Source: an uncultured Burkholderiales bacterium (GTDB lineage Bacteria; Pseudomonadota; Gammaproteobacteria; Burkholderiales; Burkholderiaceae_C). Taken from it: 10,374 nt of DNA. The translations under genes and the position numbers were made by a program. The notes under the pieces are model-generated. The model did no database searches, was not told the origin of the DNA, and saw only the letters and a program-made list of their open reading frames with translations. Of the stretch, positions 1 to 6,023 are shown in pieces. Each line of letters opens with the position of its first letter. The first letter of the stretch is position 1. The stretch is from the NCBI GenBank assembly GCA_903953985.1, contig CAJBLW010000464.1:1-10374 (forward strand), written 5' to 3'.

Positions 1-397
1 CAAGCAGCCCATCAGCTTGCAAGCCTATTGCGCGGCCCGGCATTTGCTGGTCAGCTTTTCAGGGCGGGCCTACGGCTTTGTGGACGAAGCCCTGGCCGCC
101 ATTGGGGAGCAAAGGCGCATCGTGCTCACGGTGAACCAGTTTTTCACGGCCGGCCGAGTGGTGGTGAACTCCGATTTGCTCACGGTGCTGCCGCGCCACT
201 TTGTGGCCACCACCGGCATGGCCCGCGAACTGGTGCTGCACGATTTGCCCTTTGACGTGCCGCCCGTGCAAGTGCATGCCCTGTGGCACCGCAAACGCCA
301 TCAAGACAGCCCACACCAATGGCTGCGCACCCAACTCCAACAAGTGGCCCAGCAGGCATTTTCCAGCGATATGCCGACCCACGACATCCCAACATGA
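1..397 (+). CDS. LysR-type regulator, C-terminal part only
   Basis: This reading frame is open from the left edge and ends at TGA 395-397, so the gene starts before the window and only about 131 residues are visible. They look like the second half of a LysR effector-binding domain. Visible traits are a V-N-Q-F-F-T-A-G segment, then S-D-L-L-T-V-L-P-R (the usual 'locked on to a default loop' region of these domains), and the typical ending A-L-W-H-R-K-R followed by a short D-S-P-x-x-x-W-L-R helix. The N-terminal helix-turn-helix is outside the window, so assignment rests on the C-terminal motifs alone. The stop overlaps the start codon of the next gene in an ATGA, implying coupled translation. 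LysR regulators are usually divergent from their targets, so the coupling to a phosphoesterase is slightly unusual. The effector is unknown. Confidence 0.8.
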   Translation, partial: KQPISLQAYCAARHLLVSFSGRAYGFVDEALAAIGEQRRIVLTVNQFFTAGRVVVNSDLLTVLPRHFVATTGMARELVLHDLPFDVPPVQVHALWHRKRHQDSPHQWLRTQLQQVAQQAFSSDMPTHDIPT

Positions 398-1296
398 ACA
401 TCCAGCTCCTATCCGACCTGCACTTGGAGTCCAACCCCGACTTCATGCCCAGCCCGGCCCCCGGTGCCGATGTGCTGGTGCTGGCGGGCGACATTGGCTC
501 TTACCAAGCGGGCTCGGCCCTAGCCAACGCAGGCGACGGCGACTTTGGCCTGGCTCGGTTTTCGCCGCTGCACGGCTGGCCCACACCCGTGCTGTTTGTG
601 CCCGGCAATCACGAATACGACGGACTGGACTTTGACGCGGCGCACACCCGGCTGCGCCAAACTTGTGAGCGGCTGGGCATCATCTGGCTGGAGCGCGAGG
701 TGCTGCAACTGGGCGGCGTGCGCTTTGTGGGCACCACGCTGTGGACCGACTTTGATGCACTGGGGCCGCTGGCCGGGCAGCCCATTCCCGACCCGCTAAC
801 CGACAAAATTCCAGCACACTTCAGCCACCCCAACAGCCAATTCACGCGCCAACTCAAGGCCCGCGACAAGGCCTTTCGGGCCGCCAACTATTACCTGCGC
901 AAAACCCTGACCACACGCCAAGGTGAACCTTGGCTGGCAGAGGGCCTGCGCGAGCAAGCCCTGCAATGTCAGGACTGGTTGAGTGCTGCACTGAACGCGC
1001 CTTTTGCCGGCCCGACCGTGGTGGTCACGCACTTTGCGCCCAGCTTGAGCAGCGCCGACCCGCGCTACGGCCGGGTGCCGGGCACGGCGGGTTTTTGCAA
1101 CGCGCTCGACCACTTGCTGCCCCACGCCCAGCTGTGGCTGCACGGCCATTTGCATTGCCCCAGCGACTACACCCAAAACGGCTGCCGCGTGGTGGCCAAC
1201 CCGCTGGGTTATGCGCGCAAAAACGAGCAAGGGATGTTCAAACCGCAATGCTTGCTGGAGGTTCGTGGCGCAGGCGTCAGCGCTGCCCCGACGTGA
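394..1296 (+). CDS. Calcineurin-like metallophosphoesterase
   Basis: The 300-residue protein carries the full metallophosphoesterase signature in order: D8-L-H10, G32-D33, G71-N-H73-E, H213 in V-V-T-H-F-A-P, and H250-G-H252-L-H254. These are the residues that hold the two metal ions and act on phosphomono- or diesters in this family. There is no signal peptide or membrane segment, so it is probably cytoplasmic. I chose ATG 394 because it overlaps the upstream LysR stop (ATGA) and puts the first metal motif eight residues in, the normal position. An in-frame opening upstream to 283 would add 37 residues of low-complexity sequence and is unlikely. No good Shine-Dalgarno precedes 394, which fits translational coupling. 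The substrate cannot be told from the sequence; nucleotide diesters, phosphoproteins or phospholipids are all possible in this superfamily. Confidence 0.9.
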   Translation: MNIQLLSDLHLESNPDFMPSPAPGADVLVLAGDIGSYQAGSALANAGDGDFGLARFSPLHGWPTPVLFVPGNHEYDGLDFDAAHTRLRQTCERLGIIWLEREVLQLGGVRFVGTTLWTDFDALGPLAGQPIPDPLTDKIPAHFSHPNSQFTRQLKARDKAFRAANYYLRKTLTTRQGEPWLAEGLREQALQCQDWLSAALNAPFAGPTVVVTHFAPSLSSADPRYGRVPGTAGFCNALDHLLPHAQLWLHGHLHCPSDYTQNGCRVVANPLGYARKNEQGMFKPQCLLEVRGAGVSAAPT

Positions 1297-1320
1297 CGGC
1301 ACACGCCACCTTCTGATTTC

Positions 1321-1334
1321 ATGACCTAGGTCAA
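1321..1334. promoter_or_regulatory. Putative FNR/ANR-type (Crp-Fnr family) operator of the stress-protein gene
   Basis: The 14-mer ATGACCTAGGTCAA matches the Crp-Fnr family layout TTGA(T/C)-N4-(A/G)TCAA in 13 of 14 positions; bases 1322-1333 form a perfect 12-bp palindrome. Its centre, 1327.5, lies 41.5 bp upstream of the start site predicted from the -10 box at 1357-1362, the class II activator position. FNR, ANR and DNR are known to recognise sites of this form, and universal stress protein genes are known targets of ANR in Pseudomonas. Which regulator binds here is inference. Confidence 0.55.
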
Positions 1335-1356
1335 GACTTCAAGGCCCTGCCCGGCC

Positions 1357-1369
1357 TAGAGTGAAGACT
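1357..1369 (+). promoter_or_regulatory. Putative -10 box and start site of the stress-protein gene
   Basis: TAGAGT at 1357-1362 matches the sigma70 -10 consensus in four of six positions and predicts transcription starting near 1369. No convincing -35 hexamer exists at the proper distance; instead the palindromic operator at 1321-1334 occupies the -41.5 region, as expected for an activator-dependent promoter. Confidence 0.45.
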
Positions 1370-1395
1370 TGTTTGATCCGCAACAGGAGACCCTC

Positions 1396-1818
1396 ATGAA
1401 GATCTTATTGGCCGTTGATGGCAGTGAATACACCAAAAAAATGCTGGCCTACTTGACCACGCACGATGAACTTTTCAGCACGAACAACCGCTACACCCTG
1501 CTGACGGTGAGCGCCCAGCTGCCCCCCCGTGCACGCGCTGCCGTGGGCAAAGACATGGTCGAGGCCTATCACCGCGACGCAGCCGAAAAAGTGCTCAGCC
1601 CAGTGACCAAGTTTTTGCTACGCCACGGCATCGACGCCAAAACCGCGGCCAAAGTAGGCCATGCGGGTGAGACCATTTCCAAGACTGCCGACAGCGGAAA
1701 GTTTGACCTGGTGGTGATGGGCTCGCACGGCCACGGCACCTTGGGCAACCTGGTCATGGGCTCGGTCGCCACGCAGGTGCTGGCGCACTGCAAAGTGCCT
1801 GTGCTGTTGGTGCGCTGA
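1396..1818 (+). CDS. Universal stress protein (UspA family)
   Basis: A 140-residue single-domain Usp protein, the family's normal size. It begins M-K-I-L-L-A-V-D-G-S-E, the usual first strand with the nucleotide-contacting aspartate. It ends with the ATP-binding G-2x-G-9x-G-(S/T) signature, seen as M-G-S-H-G-H-G followed nine residues later by G-S-V-A, and the closing strand V-P-V-L-L-V-R. It is therefore expected to bind ATP and act as a cytoplasmic stress-survival protein, probably as a dimer. ATG 1396 is preceded by CAGGAGA at 1384-1390 at good spacing; an in-frame upstream opening to 1369 would lack a ribosome site and would coincide with the predicted transcription start. The gene stands alone between two unrelated units. 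The FNR-like operator suggests induction at low oxygen. Confidence 0.93.
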   Translation: MKILLAVDGSEYTKKMLAYLTTHDELFSTNNRYTLLTVSAQLPPRARAAVGKDMVEAYHRDAAEKVLSPVTKFLLRHGIDAKTAAKVGHAGETISKTADSGKFDLVVMGSHGHGTLGNLVMGSVATQVLAHCKVPVLLVR

Positions 1819-1849
1819 CGGGCGTTGGTTAGCCGGCGGGTCCGCCCCC

Positions 1850-1861
1850 CGTGTCGACACG
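1850..1861. repeat. 12-bp perfect palindrome downstream of the stress-protein gene
   Basis: CGTGTCGACACG reads the same on both strands. It lies 32 bp after the stress-protein stop, inside a GC-rich stretch. As RNA it could give only a 4-bp stem with a TCGA loop and has no T-run after it, so it is not a convincing terminator. It could be an operator or chance. Confidence 0.3.
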
Positions 1862-1877
1862 CCCAACTTTCTGGTCA

Positions 1878-1890
1878 TAACCTGAGGGAA
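1878..1890. promoter_or_regulatory. Putative upstream LysR box (T-N11-A) of the dioxygenase promoter
   Basis: TAACCTGAGGGAA has the T-N11-A form of LysR-type boxes. Its centre at 1884 is 65 bp upstream of the start site predicted from the -10 box at 1937-1942, the normal place for the high-affinity LysR recognition site. The dyad inside it is imperfect. T-N11-A is common by chance, so the position relative to the promoter and to the second box carries most of the weight. Confidence 0.3.
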
Positions 1891-1909
1891 TACCATTGCC
1901 CTTGCAATT

Positions 1910-1942
1910 TCAATTCATTTGAGCGACTCCTGCCCTTATATT
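1910..1942 (+). promoter_or_regulatory. Putative promoter of the dioxygenase operon with second LysR box
   Basis: TATATT at 1937-1942 matches the -10 consensus in five of six positions. A weak -35, TTCATT at 1914-1919, stands 17 bp upstream. Overlapping the -35 is a second T-N11-A box at 1910-1922 with a short dyad, TCAA-N5-TTGA, centred near -33, where LysR activators have their low-affinity site. A weak -35 is typical of activator-dependent promoters. Predicted start is near 1949, leaving a leader of about 37 nt with a 5-bp hairpin (1952-1965) just before the ribosome site. Confidence 0.4.
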
Positions 1943-1985
1943 GATGGGCTGGCTGCTTTCGCAGCACCACAAGGAGTTATAGGTC

Positions 1986-2963
1986 ATGGCCACTGAAACC
2001 CAACAGGCCCCCGCGACGGCGGCTTCCTCGGCACTGGAAATTCGCCGTGTTGGCGTTTTTCTGGGTGCGCGCATCACCGGCATCGATCTGCGCCAGGCGC
2101 TGGACGACGCCACGGTCGAGGCCCTCAAACTGGCCCATGCTCAACATGGCGTATTGGTCTTTCCGGATCAGGTCATTTCCTCGGAAGACCTGCGACGCTT
2201 TGGCCGCTGTTTCGGCACCTTGAGCGTTCACCCCTTTTCCACCAGCAGCGCCGACGCCCCCGAGTTGATCGTCTATGACAACAAGGAGGGCAATCCTCCT
2301 GCCCCCACAGACATCTGGCACACCGACGAAACCTTTCGCGAGGCGCCGCCCATGGGCACTGCGTTGTGCTCCAAAATCATCCCCGAACATGGCGGCAACA
2401 CCGCATTTGCCAGCATGTCAGCGGTGTACGAAGGATTGTCCGACCGCTGGCAGCGCTTTTTTTCGGGCCTGGAAGCCGTCCACGACTTCAAGCCTTTTCG
2501 CAGCCTTTTTCCCACCGACGCGGATGGCATCGAAAAACTGCGTCGCTTTGAAGACCGCTATCCTGCCGTCACCCATCCGGTGGTATCGGTGCACCCCATC
2601 ACTGGCAAAAAGGTCATTTTTGTCAACCCGCAGTTCACGTTGCACATCAAGGGCATGGCCGAAGATGAGAGCCGCATGATCCTGGACATGCTGTACCGCA
2701 AGACCCTGATTCACGAATACCAGTACCGGCACTGCTGGGAGCCGAACATGGTGGTGTTCTGGGACAACCGCCATGTGCAACACTCCGCCTTGCACGATTA
2801 CTACCCGCAGCGTCGCCTGATGGAGCGCGTGACCATCGCCGGCACCCGCCCTGTGGCTGCCGACCCGGCCGCCGACCCCACTGACCTGCGGCGTTATCTG
2901 ATGCCGCCGTTGTCGCAATTTCGCCAGGCGGGTACCGCCCAAAAGAGACAACTGGACCTTTGA
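1986..2963 (+). CDS. TauD/TfdA-family Fe(II)/2-oxoglutarate dioxygenase
   Basis: The 325-residue protein has the whole active site of the TauD/TfdA family. Iron ligands are H112 and D114 in W-H-T-D-E-T-F and H266 in W-D-N-R-H-V-Q-H. T139 (G-G-N-T) and R277 sit at the spacing of the 2-oxoglutarate ligands of E. coli TauD, counted from the first and the last histidine. R281 falls where TauD has the arginine that holds the taurine sulfonate, and an H-P-F at 82-84 matches the region of another substrate contact. Such enzymes hydroxylate a carbon next to a sulfonate, sulfate ester, ether or carboxylate using O2, releasing succinate and CO2. It is about 40 residues longer than TauD, with an Ala/Thr-rich N-terminus and a proline-rich C-terminal tail. 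ATG 1986 is preceded by AAGGAG at 1971-1976. It heads a unit with a Bug binding protein and an amidohydrolase. The substrate is not readable; calling it taurine dioxygenase would be unsafe. Confidence 0.92.
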   Translation: MATETQQAPATAASSALEIRRVGVFLGARITGIDLRQALDDATVEALKLAHAQHGVLVFPDQVISSEDLRRFGRCFGTLSVHPFSTSSADAPELIVYDNKEGNPPAPTDIWHTDETFREAPPMGTALCSKIIPEHGGNTAFASMSAVYEGLSDRWQRFFSGLEAVHDFKPFRSLFPTDADGIEKLRRFEDRYPAVTHPVVSVHPITGKKVIFVNPQFTLHIKGMAEDESRMILDMLYRKTLIHEYQYRHCWEPNMVVFWDNRHVQHSALHDYYPQRRLMERVTIAGTRPVAADPAADPTDLRRYLMPPLSQFRQAGTAQKRQLDL

Positions 2964-2970
2964 GCTTGTT

Positions 2971-2990
2971 GGCGCATCAACGCCTTTTGT
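2971..2990 (+). terminator. Weak hairpin plus T-run between dioxygenase and binding-protein genes
   Basis: GGCG and CGCC (2971-2974 and 2981-2984) can pair around a six-base loop and are followed by TTTTGT. The 4-bp stem is short for an intrinsic terminator. At most it would partly reduce read-through from the dioxygenase gene into the binding-protein gene. Confidence 0.2.
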
Positions 2991-3029
2991 GATGAATGAT
3001 CTGTTGGCCTTTCAAATGAGGAGACTGCC

Positions 3030-4004
3030 ATGTTCCGTTTTTCCCGACGTGCCATTTTTGCTGCGCTGGCACTGAGTGCCTGCACCGCTGTTTTCAGCCA
3101 AACCGCCTACCCCGACAAACCCATCCGTTTGGTGGTGCCTTACCCGCCCGGCGGGTTCACAGACATTCTGGGCCGCCTCCTTTCTGCCCAACTTCAGACT
3201 CGACTTGGGCAGAACGTGATCGTGGACAACAAAGGCGGTGGCGGCAGCACCATTGGCAGTGCCATGGTGGCGCGCGCGCCTGCCGATGGCTACACCCTGC
3301 TCTTGGTTGCACCCGACTTGGCCATCAATGAAAGCCTGATGGCGTCGCGGCTGAGCTACGACGCCCGCAAGGACTTCAGCCCCGTGATCCGCGCGGCTTG
3401 GTCGCCCATGGTGCTGGTCACCCACCCGTCTGTCCCTGCGAAAAACGTGAGTGAGTTTCTGACCCTGGCCAAGGCCAGCCCCGGCAAAATCAACTTCGCC
3501 TCCGGTGGCATCGGCACGGGCGCGCACCTGGCATTGGAGTTGTTCAAAACCCGCGCTGGCGTCGACGTGACGCACGTCCCCTACAAGGGCAACGGCCCTG
3601 CCACTTCCGACCTTCTGGGCGGTCAAGTTTCGGCCATGTTTTTGCAATACGCCGTCGCCAAGCCCCATGTGGCGGGCGGCAAACTGGTCATGCTGGCGAC
3701 CCCCAGCGGCAAACGCTCGCCAGCCATACCGGATGTGCCCACCATTGCCGAAAGCGGCCTGCCCGGCTTTGACGTTGAACCTTGGTTTGGCATCGTGGCG
3801 CCCGCAGGCACACCCGCGGCCATCGTCAACCGGCTGAACGCCGAGATCGGCAAAATCATGCAGCAAAACGACGTCAAGGACCTGCTGGCCAGCTTCGGGG
3901 CGACACCCTCGATCTCTTCACCCCAGGAGTTTGGCAAGTTCATTGACAGCGAAGTCACCCGCTGGGCTGAAGTCGTCAAGACTTCCGGGGCCAAAGCCGA
4001 ATGA
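3030..4004 (+). CDS. Bug/TctC-family periplasmic solute-binding protein
   Basis: The 324-residue protein belongs to the Bug receptors, extracytoplasmic binding proteins of tripartite tricarboxylate transport that bind small, mostly carboxylate-bearing compounds. Signature segments are Y-P-D-K-P-I-R-L-V-V-P-Y-P-P-G-G near residue 26, the G-Q-N-V-I-V-D-N-K-G-G-G-G loop, A-P-A-D-G-Y-T-L-L, H-V-P-Y-K-G, and the late P-A-I-P-D-V-P-T-I-A-E-S-G. The N-terminus (F-R-F-S-R-R then a hydrophobic run) is a signal peptide. It contains L-S-A-C ending at C18, which fits a lipobox, though cleavage near V-F-S-Q (residues 21-24) would give the usual soluble form. ATG 3030 has GAGGAGA at 3018-3024. No TctA/TctB genes are near, so it is an orphan receptor as is common in this family. 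Its last codons overlap the next gene's start (ATGA), tying the two together in one operon. Confidence 0.93.
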   Translation: MFRFSRRAIFAALALSACTAVFSQTAYPDKPIRLVVPYPPGGFTDILGRLLSAQLQTRLGQNVIVDNKGGGGSTIGSAMVARAPADGYTLLLVAPDLAINESLMASRLSYDARKDFSPVIRAAWSPMVLVTHPSVPAKNVSEFLTLAKASPGKINFASGGIGTGAHLALELFKTRAGVDVTHVPYKGNGPATSDLLGGQVSAMFLQYAVAKPHVAGGKLVMLATPSGKRSPAIPDVPTIAESGLPGFDVEPWFGIVAPAGTPAAIVNRLNAEIGKIMQQNDVKDLLASFGATPSISSPQEFGKFIDSEVTRWAEVVKTSGAKAE

Positions 4005-5002
4005 GCCTGGGCGCTCGCGCCATCGACATGCACGCGCACTGGGTGCCCCCGCAGGTGGCCCATGCGCTGCGACAGCGTCAAGGTCAGGTGCCTCGGCTAG
4101 AGGTGCTGGCCGATGGGGCCGAGCGCTTGGTCATGCCAATCGGCACCCTGGGGTTCAGCGAAGCCTACACCGACCCGTCACTGCGACTTCAGCACATGTT
4201 GCAACAAGGCGTGGCAAAACAAATGCTGTCATTGCCCGGTTTGTTTGGTATCGACAATTTGCCTTTTGACCAGGCAGCGCCGCTGGTGCGCGCTTTCAAT
4301 GATGCGTGTAGCCAGTTGTGCCGGGCGCAACCCGAACGATTTTGCGGACTCGCTGCACTGCCCCTGGCCGACATGGACGCGGCCGTGGCCGAACTGCGCC
4401 GCGCTCGGCTGGAGCTGGGGCTGCTGGGGGCCATTTTGCCGGTGGATGCCTTTCGCAGCGAAGCCACCGCCGCACGCATCCGGCCATTGTTTGAAGCCGC
4501 CGAAGCGCTGGGAGCGCACTTTTTTGTGCACCCCGGACGTATGCCCGACAGTGGCGCCTTGCCCGATGCGCCCCCTGACCACGATCTGGCTCGCCGTGCG
4601 CTGGCCGTTCAGCACGAGGTTGGCCAGGCCATGGTGACGCTGCTGCTGTCGGACTTTTTGCAACCGTGGCGCAACATCACCGTCCAAGTGGCCAACCTGG
4701 GCGGCACTTTTCCGGCTGTGGTCGAACGCATGGACCACATGCTGGCCCTGCGCGACCCTGCCCGGCCCATGCCCTCGAGCCGGGCACGCGCCGTGTGGGT
4801 GGACTGCGCCTCGCTGGGCCCTCAGGCCCTGGAACAAGCCGTGGCGGTGTTCGGCGCCGACCGGGTGGTGCTGGGCACCGATTGCCCCATTTTCGAGACC
4901 GACAGAACCCTCGCGGGCATCCAACGGTCTCGTCTTTCGTCCGCCGATCAGGCCATGGTTTTGCATGGCAACGCCGCTGCTTTGCTGGCACGACTGACCT
5001 GA
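4001..5002 (+). CDS. ACMSD-like amidohydrolase (Amidohydro_2) with His-to-Asn change
   Basis: The 333-residue protein is a metal-dependent amidohydrolase of the family that contains ACMSD, gamma-resorcylate decarboxylase and related decarboxylases and hydrolases. Visible metal motifs are D-M-H11-A-H13-W at the start, H177 in F-F-V-H-P-G, and D294 in L-G-T-D-C-P; the C-terminus has the usual L-H-G-N-A-A. The segment that reads A-H-G-G-G-x-F-P in ACMSD is here A-N-L-G-G-T-F-P at 231-238, so the conserved catalytic histidine is N232 (codon AAC at 4694-4696). Metal binding therefore looks intact but the acid/base residue is changed, and activity may be altered or different in kind. The start ATG overlaps the stop of the Bug gene (ATGA), showing translational coupling. 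In context it would act on the dioxygenase product or on the substrate captured by the binding protein. Family assignment is firm; reaction and substrate are unknown. Confidence 0.9.
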   Translation: MSLGARAIDMHAHWVPPQVAHALRQRQGQVPRLEVLADGAERLVMPIGTLGFSEAYTDPSLRLQHMLQQGVAKQMLSLPGLFGIDNLPFDQAAPLVRAFNDACSQLCRAQPERFCGLAALPLADMDAAVAELRRARLELGLLGAILPVDAFRSEATAARIRPLFEAAEALGAHFFVHPGRMPDSGALPDAPPDHDLARRALAVQHEVGQAMVTLLLSDFLQPWRNITVQVANLGGTFPAVVERMDHMLALRDPARPMPSSRARAVWVDCASLGPQALEQAVAVFGADRVVLGTDCPIFETDRTLAGIQRSRLSSADQAMVLHGNAAALLARLT

Positions 5003-5028
5003 CTGCCCAAGGGGCATGCCGTCTGTGC

Positions 5029-5049
5029 CTGGGTCGAACCCGGCTTTTT
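5029..5049 (+). terminator. Probable intrinsic terminator of the dioxygenase-Bug-amidohydrolase unit
   Basis: CTGGGT (5029-5034) pairs with ACCCGG (5038-5043), including one G-T pair, around a three-base CGA loop. TTTTT follows at 5045-5049. It begins 27 bp after the amidohydrolase stop and just ahead of the LysR gene, so it would close the operon and leave the regulator to its own promoter. The stem is only six pairs, so termination may be partial. Confidence 0.5.
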
Positions 5050-5055
5050 GCAGGT

Positions 5056-5067
5056 TATGCTTGTTCG
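5056..5067 (+). promoter_or_regulatory. Possible -10 box giving a leaderless LysR transcript
   Basis: TATGCT at 5056-5061 resembles a -10 box (four of six). A start seven bases after it would fall on the A of ATG 5068, giving an mRNA without leader. No Shine-Dalgarno is seen at the proper distance, which agrees. The -35 region is weak (TCGAAC, 5034-5039) and lies inside the terminator hairpin. Confidence 0.25.
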
Positions 5068-6021
5068 ATGCCTTTGAAAGACCGCCTCAAAATGCGTCAC
5101 CTGCGCACCTTGGTGGCGATCGCCGAACACGGCTCCCTGGTGCGTGCCGCCAAAGCCTTGAGCATTTCGCAACCCGCCGTCACCAAAACCCTGGCCGAAC
5201 TCGAAGACATTGCAGGCCATCGACTTTTTGAATGCTCACCCAGAGGCGTCACATTGACCGGGGCGGGACAAATTTTGGTCAGGCACACGGGGTCCGGCTT
5301 GCGGGCGATCCACGATGGTCTGTCCAGCCTGTCCGCCGAAGAAGAGGGCGAGGCCCCAGCCCTGGTGATTGGCGCCTTGCCCAATGTGGGCGCCACGGTG
5401 CTGGCACCCGCTCTGGTGCGCTTTGCCGCCTTGGCGCCACGGGCCCGCGTGTCCGTGCGAACAGGCAGCAATGCTCAGCTGATTGCCGCCTTGAAACAAG
5501 GGGTTCTGGACATGGTGATCGGTCGCCTCGCAGAACCGTCGGACATGCAGGGTTTAACCTTTGAGCACCTGTACACCGAGCCCTTGCTGCTCGTGGTTCG
5601 CCCAGGACATGCTCTGTCCTTGCGACAAAACATCGATCCCGCCCTTTTGGACGGCTACCGTTTGATCCTGCCCGATGCGGGGACACGTATCAGGGAAGCC
5701 GCAGACCGTTTTTTCATGGCAGTGGGCACGGGTCTGCCTTTGAAAGTCATTGAAACCATCGACCTGTCTTTCGGCCGCAGTTATGTACTGCACAGCGATG
5801 CTGTGTGGTTTGTTCCACGGGGTGCCATAGAAAACGATTTGCGACAGGGCACGCTGGTGCGCCTGCAGATCGACACGAGCGCCACCGAGGGACCCGTCGG
5901 TTTGACCCTTCGCGTTGACCCTCAACCCTCAGAATCGGTACAAAGGGTGTCGGAACAAATACGCCAAAGCGCTTCTGAAAGGTTTGGGGCTTTGTCCAAA
6001 TCCCCGGTTGCTACAGCCTGA
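5068..6021 (+). CDS. LysR-type transcriptional regulator
   Basis: The 317-residue protein has the normal length and order of a LysR regulator. A winged helix-turn-helix fills about residues 9-68 (L-R-T-L-V-A-I-A-E, then S-L-V-R-A-A-K-A-L and S-Q-P-A-V-T-K-T-L). An effector-binding domain runs from about 90 to 300, starting near L-V-I-G-A-L-P-N. The Q-P-A-V-T-K-T recognition helix resembles that of PcaQ/GbpR-type regulators of aromatic and sugar catabolism; that is resemblance, not identity. Residue 56 is cysteine (L-F-E-C-S-P-R-G) where arginine is usual. ATG 5068 places the helix-turn-helix at its usual distance; ATG 5092 is a second possibility. It lies directly downstream of the dioxygenase-Bug-amidohydrolase genes on the same strand and is the natural candidate to act at the T-N11-A boxes before the dioxygenase gene. 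It converges on the TetR gene with two bases between stop codons. Confidence 0.92.
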   Translation: MPLKDRLKMRHLRTLVAIAEHGSLVRAAKALSISQPAVTKTLAELEDIAGHRLFECSPRGVTLTGAGQILVRHTGSGLRAIHDGLSSLSAEEEGEAPALVIGALPNVGATVLAPALVRFAALAPRARVSVRTGSNAQLIAALKQGVLDMVIGRLAEPSDMQGLTFEHLYTEPLLLVVRPGHALSLRQNIDPALLDGYRLILPDAGTRIREAADRFFMAVGTGLPLKVIETIDLSFGRSYVLHSDAVWFVPRGAIENDLRQGTLVRLQIDTSATEGPVGLTLRVDPQPSESVQRVSEQIRQSASERFGALSKSPVATA

Positions 6022-6023
6022 CT

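Noticed and set aside
1820..1864. GGGCGT/ACGCCC arms flanking GC-rich sequence after the stress-protein gene, as a possible terminator
   Set aside because: The arms are far apart, inner pairing is poor and no T-run follows, so there is too little to call a terminator.
1986..2963. Naming the dioxygenase tauD or tfdA
   Set aside because: The active-site residues are common to the whole family and the neighbours are neither tauABC nor tfd genes, so a substrate-specific name is unsupported.
3012..3866. 284-codon open frame on the minus strand opposite the Bug gene
   Set aside because: Antisense shadow. The plus strand has a signal peptide, full Bug signatures and a good ribosome site.
4229..5017. 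262-codon open frame on the minus strand opposite the amidohydrolase
   Set aside because: No motifs or ribosome site; the plus strand holds all metal-ligand motifs and is coupled to the preceding gene.
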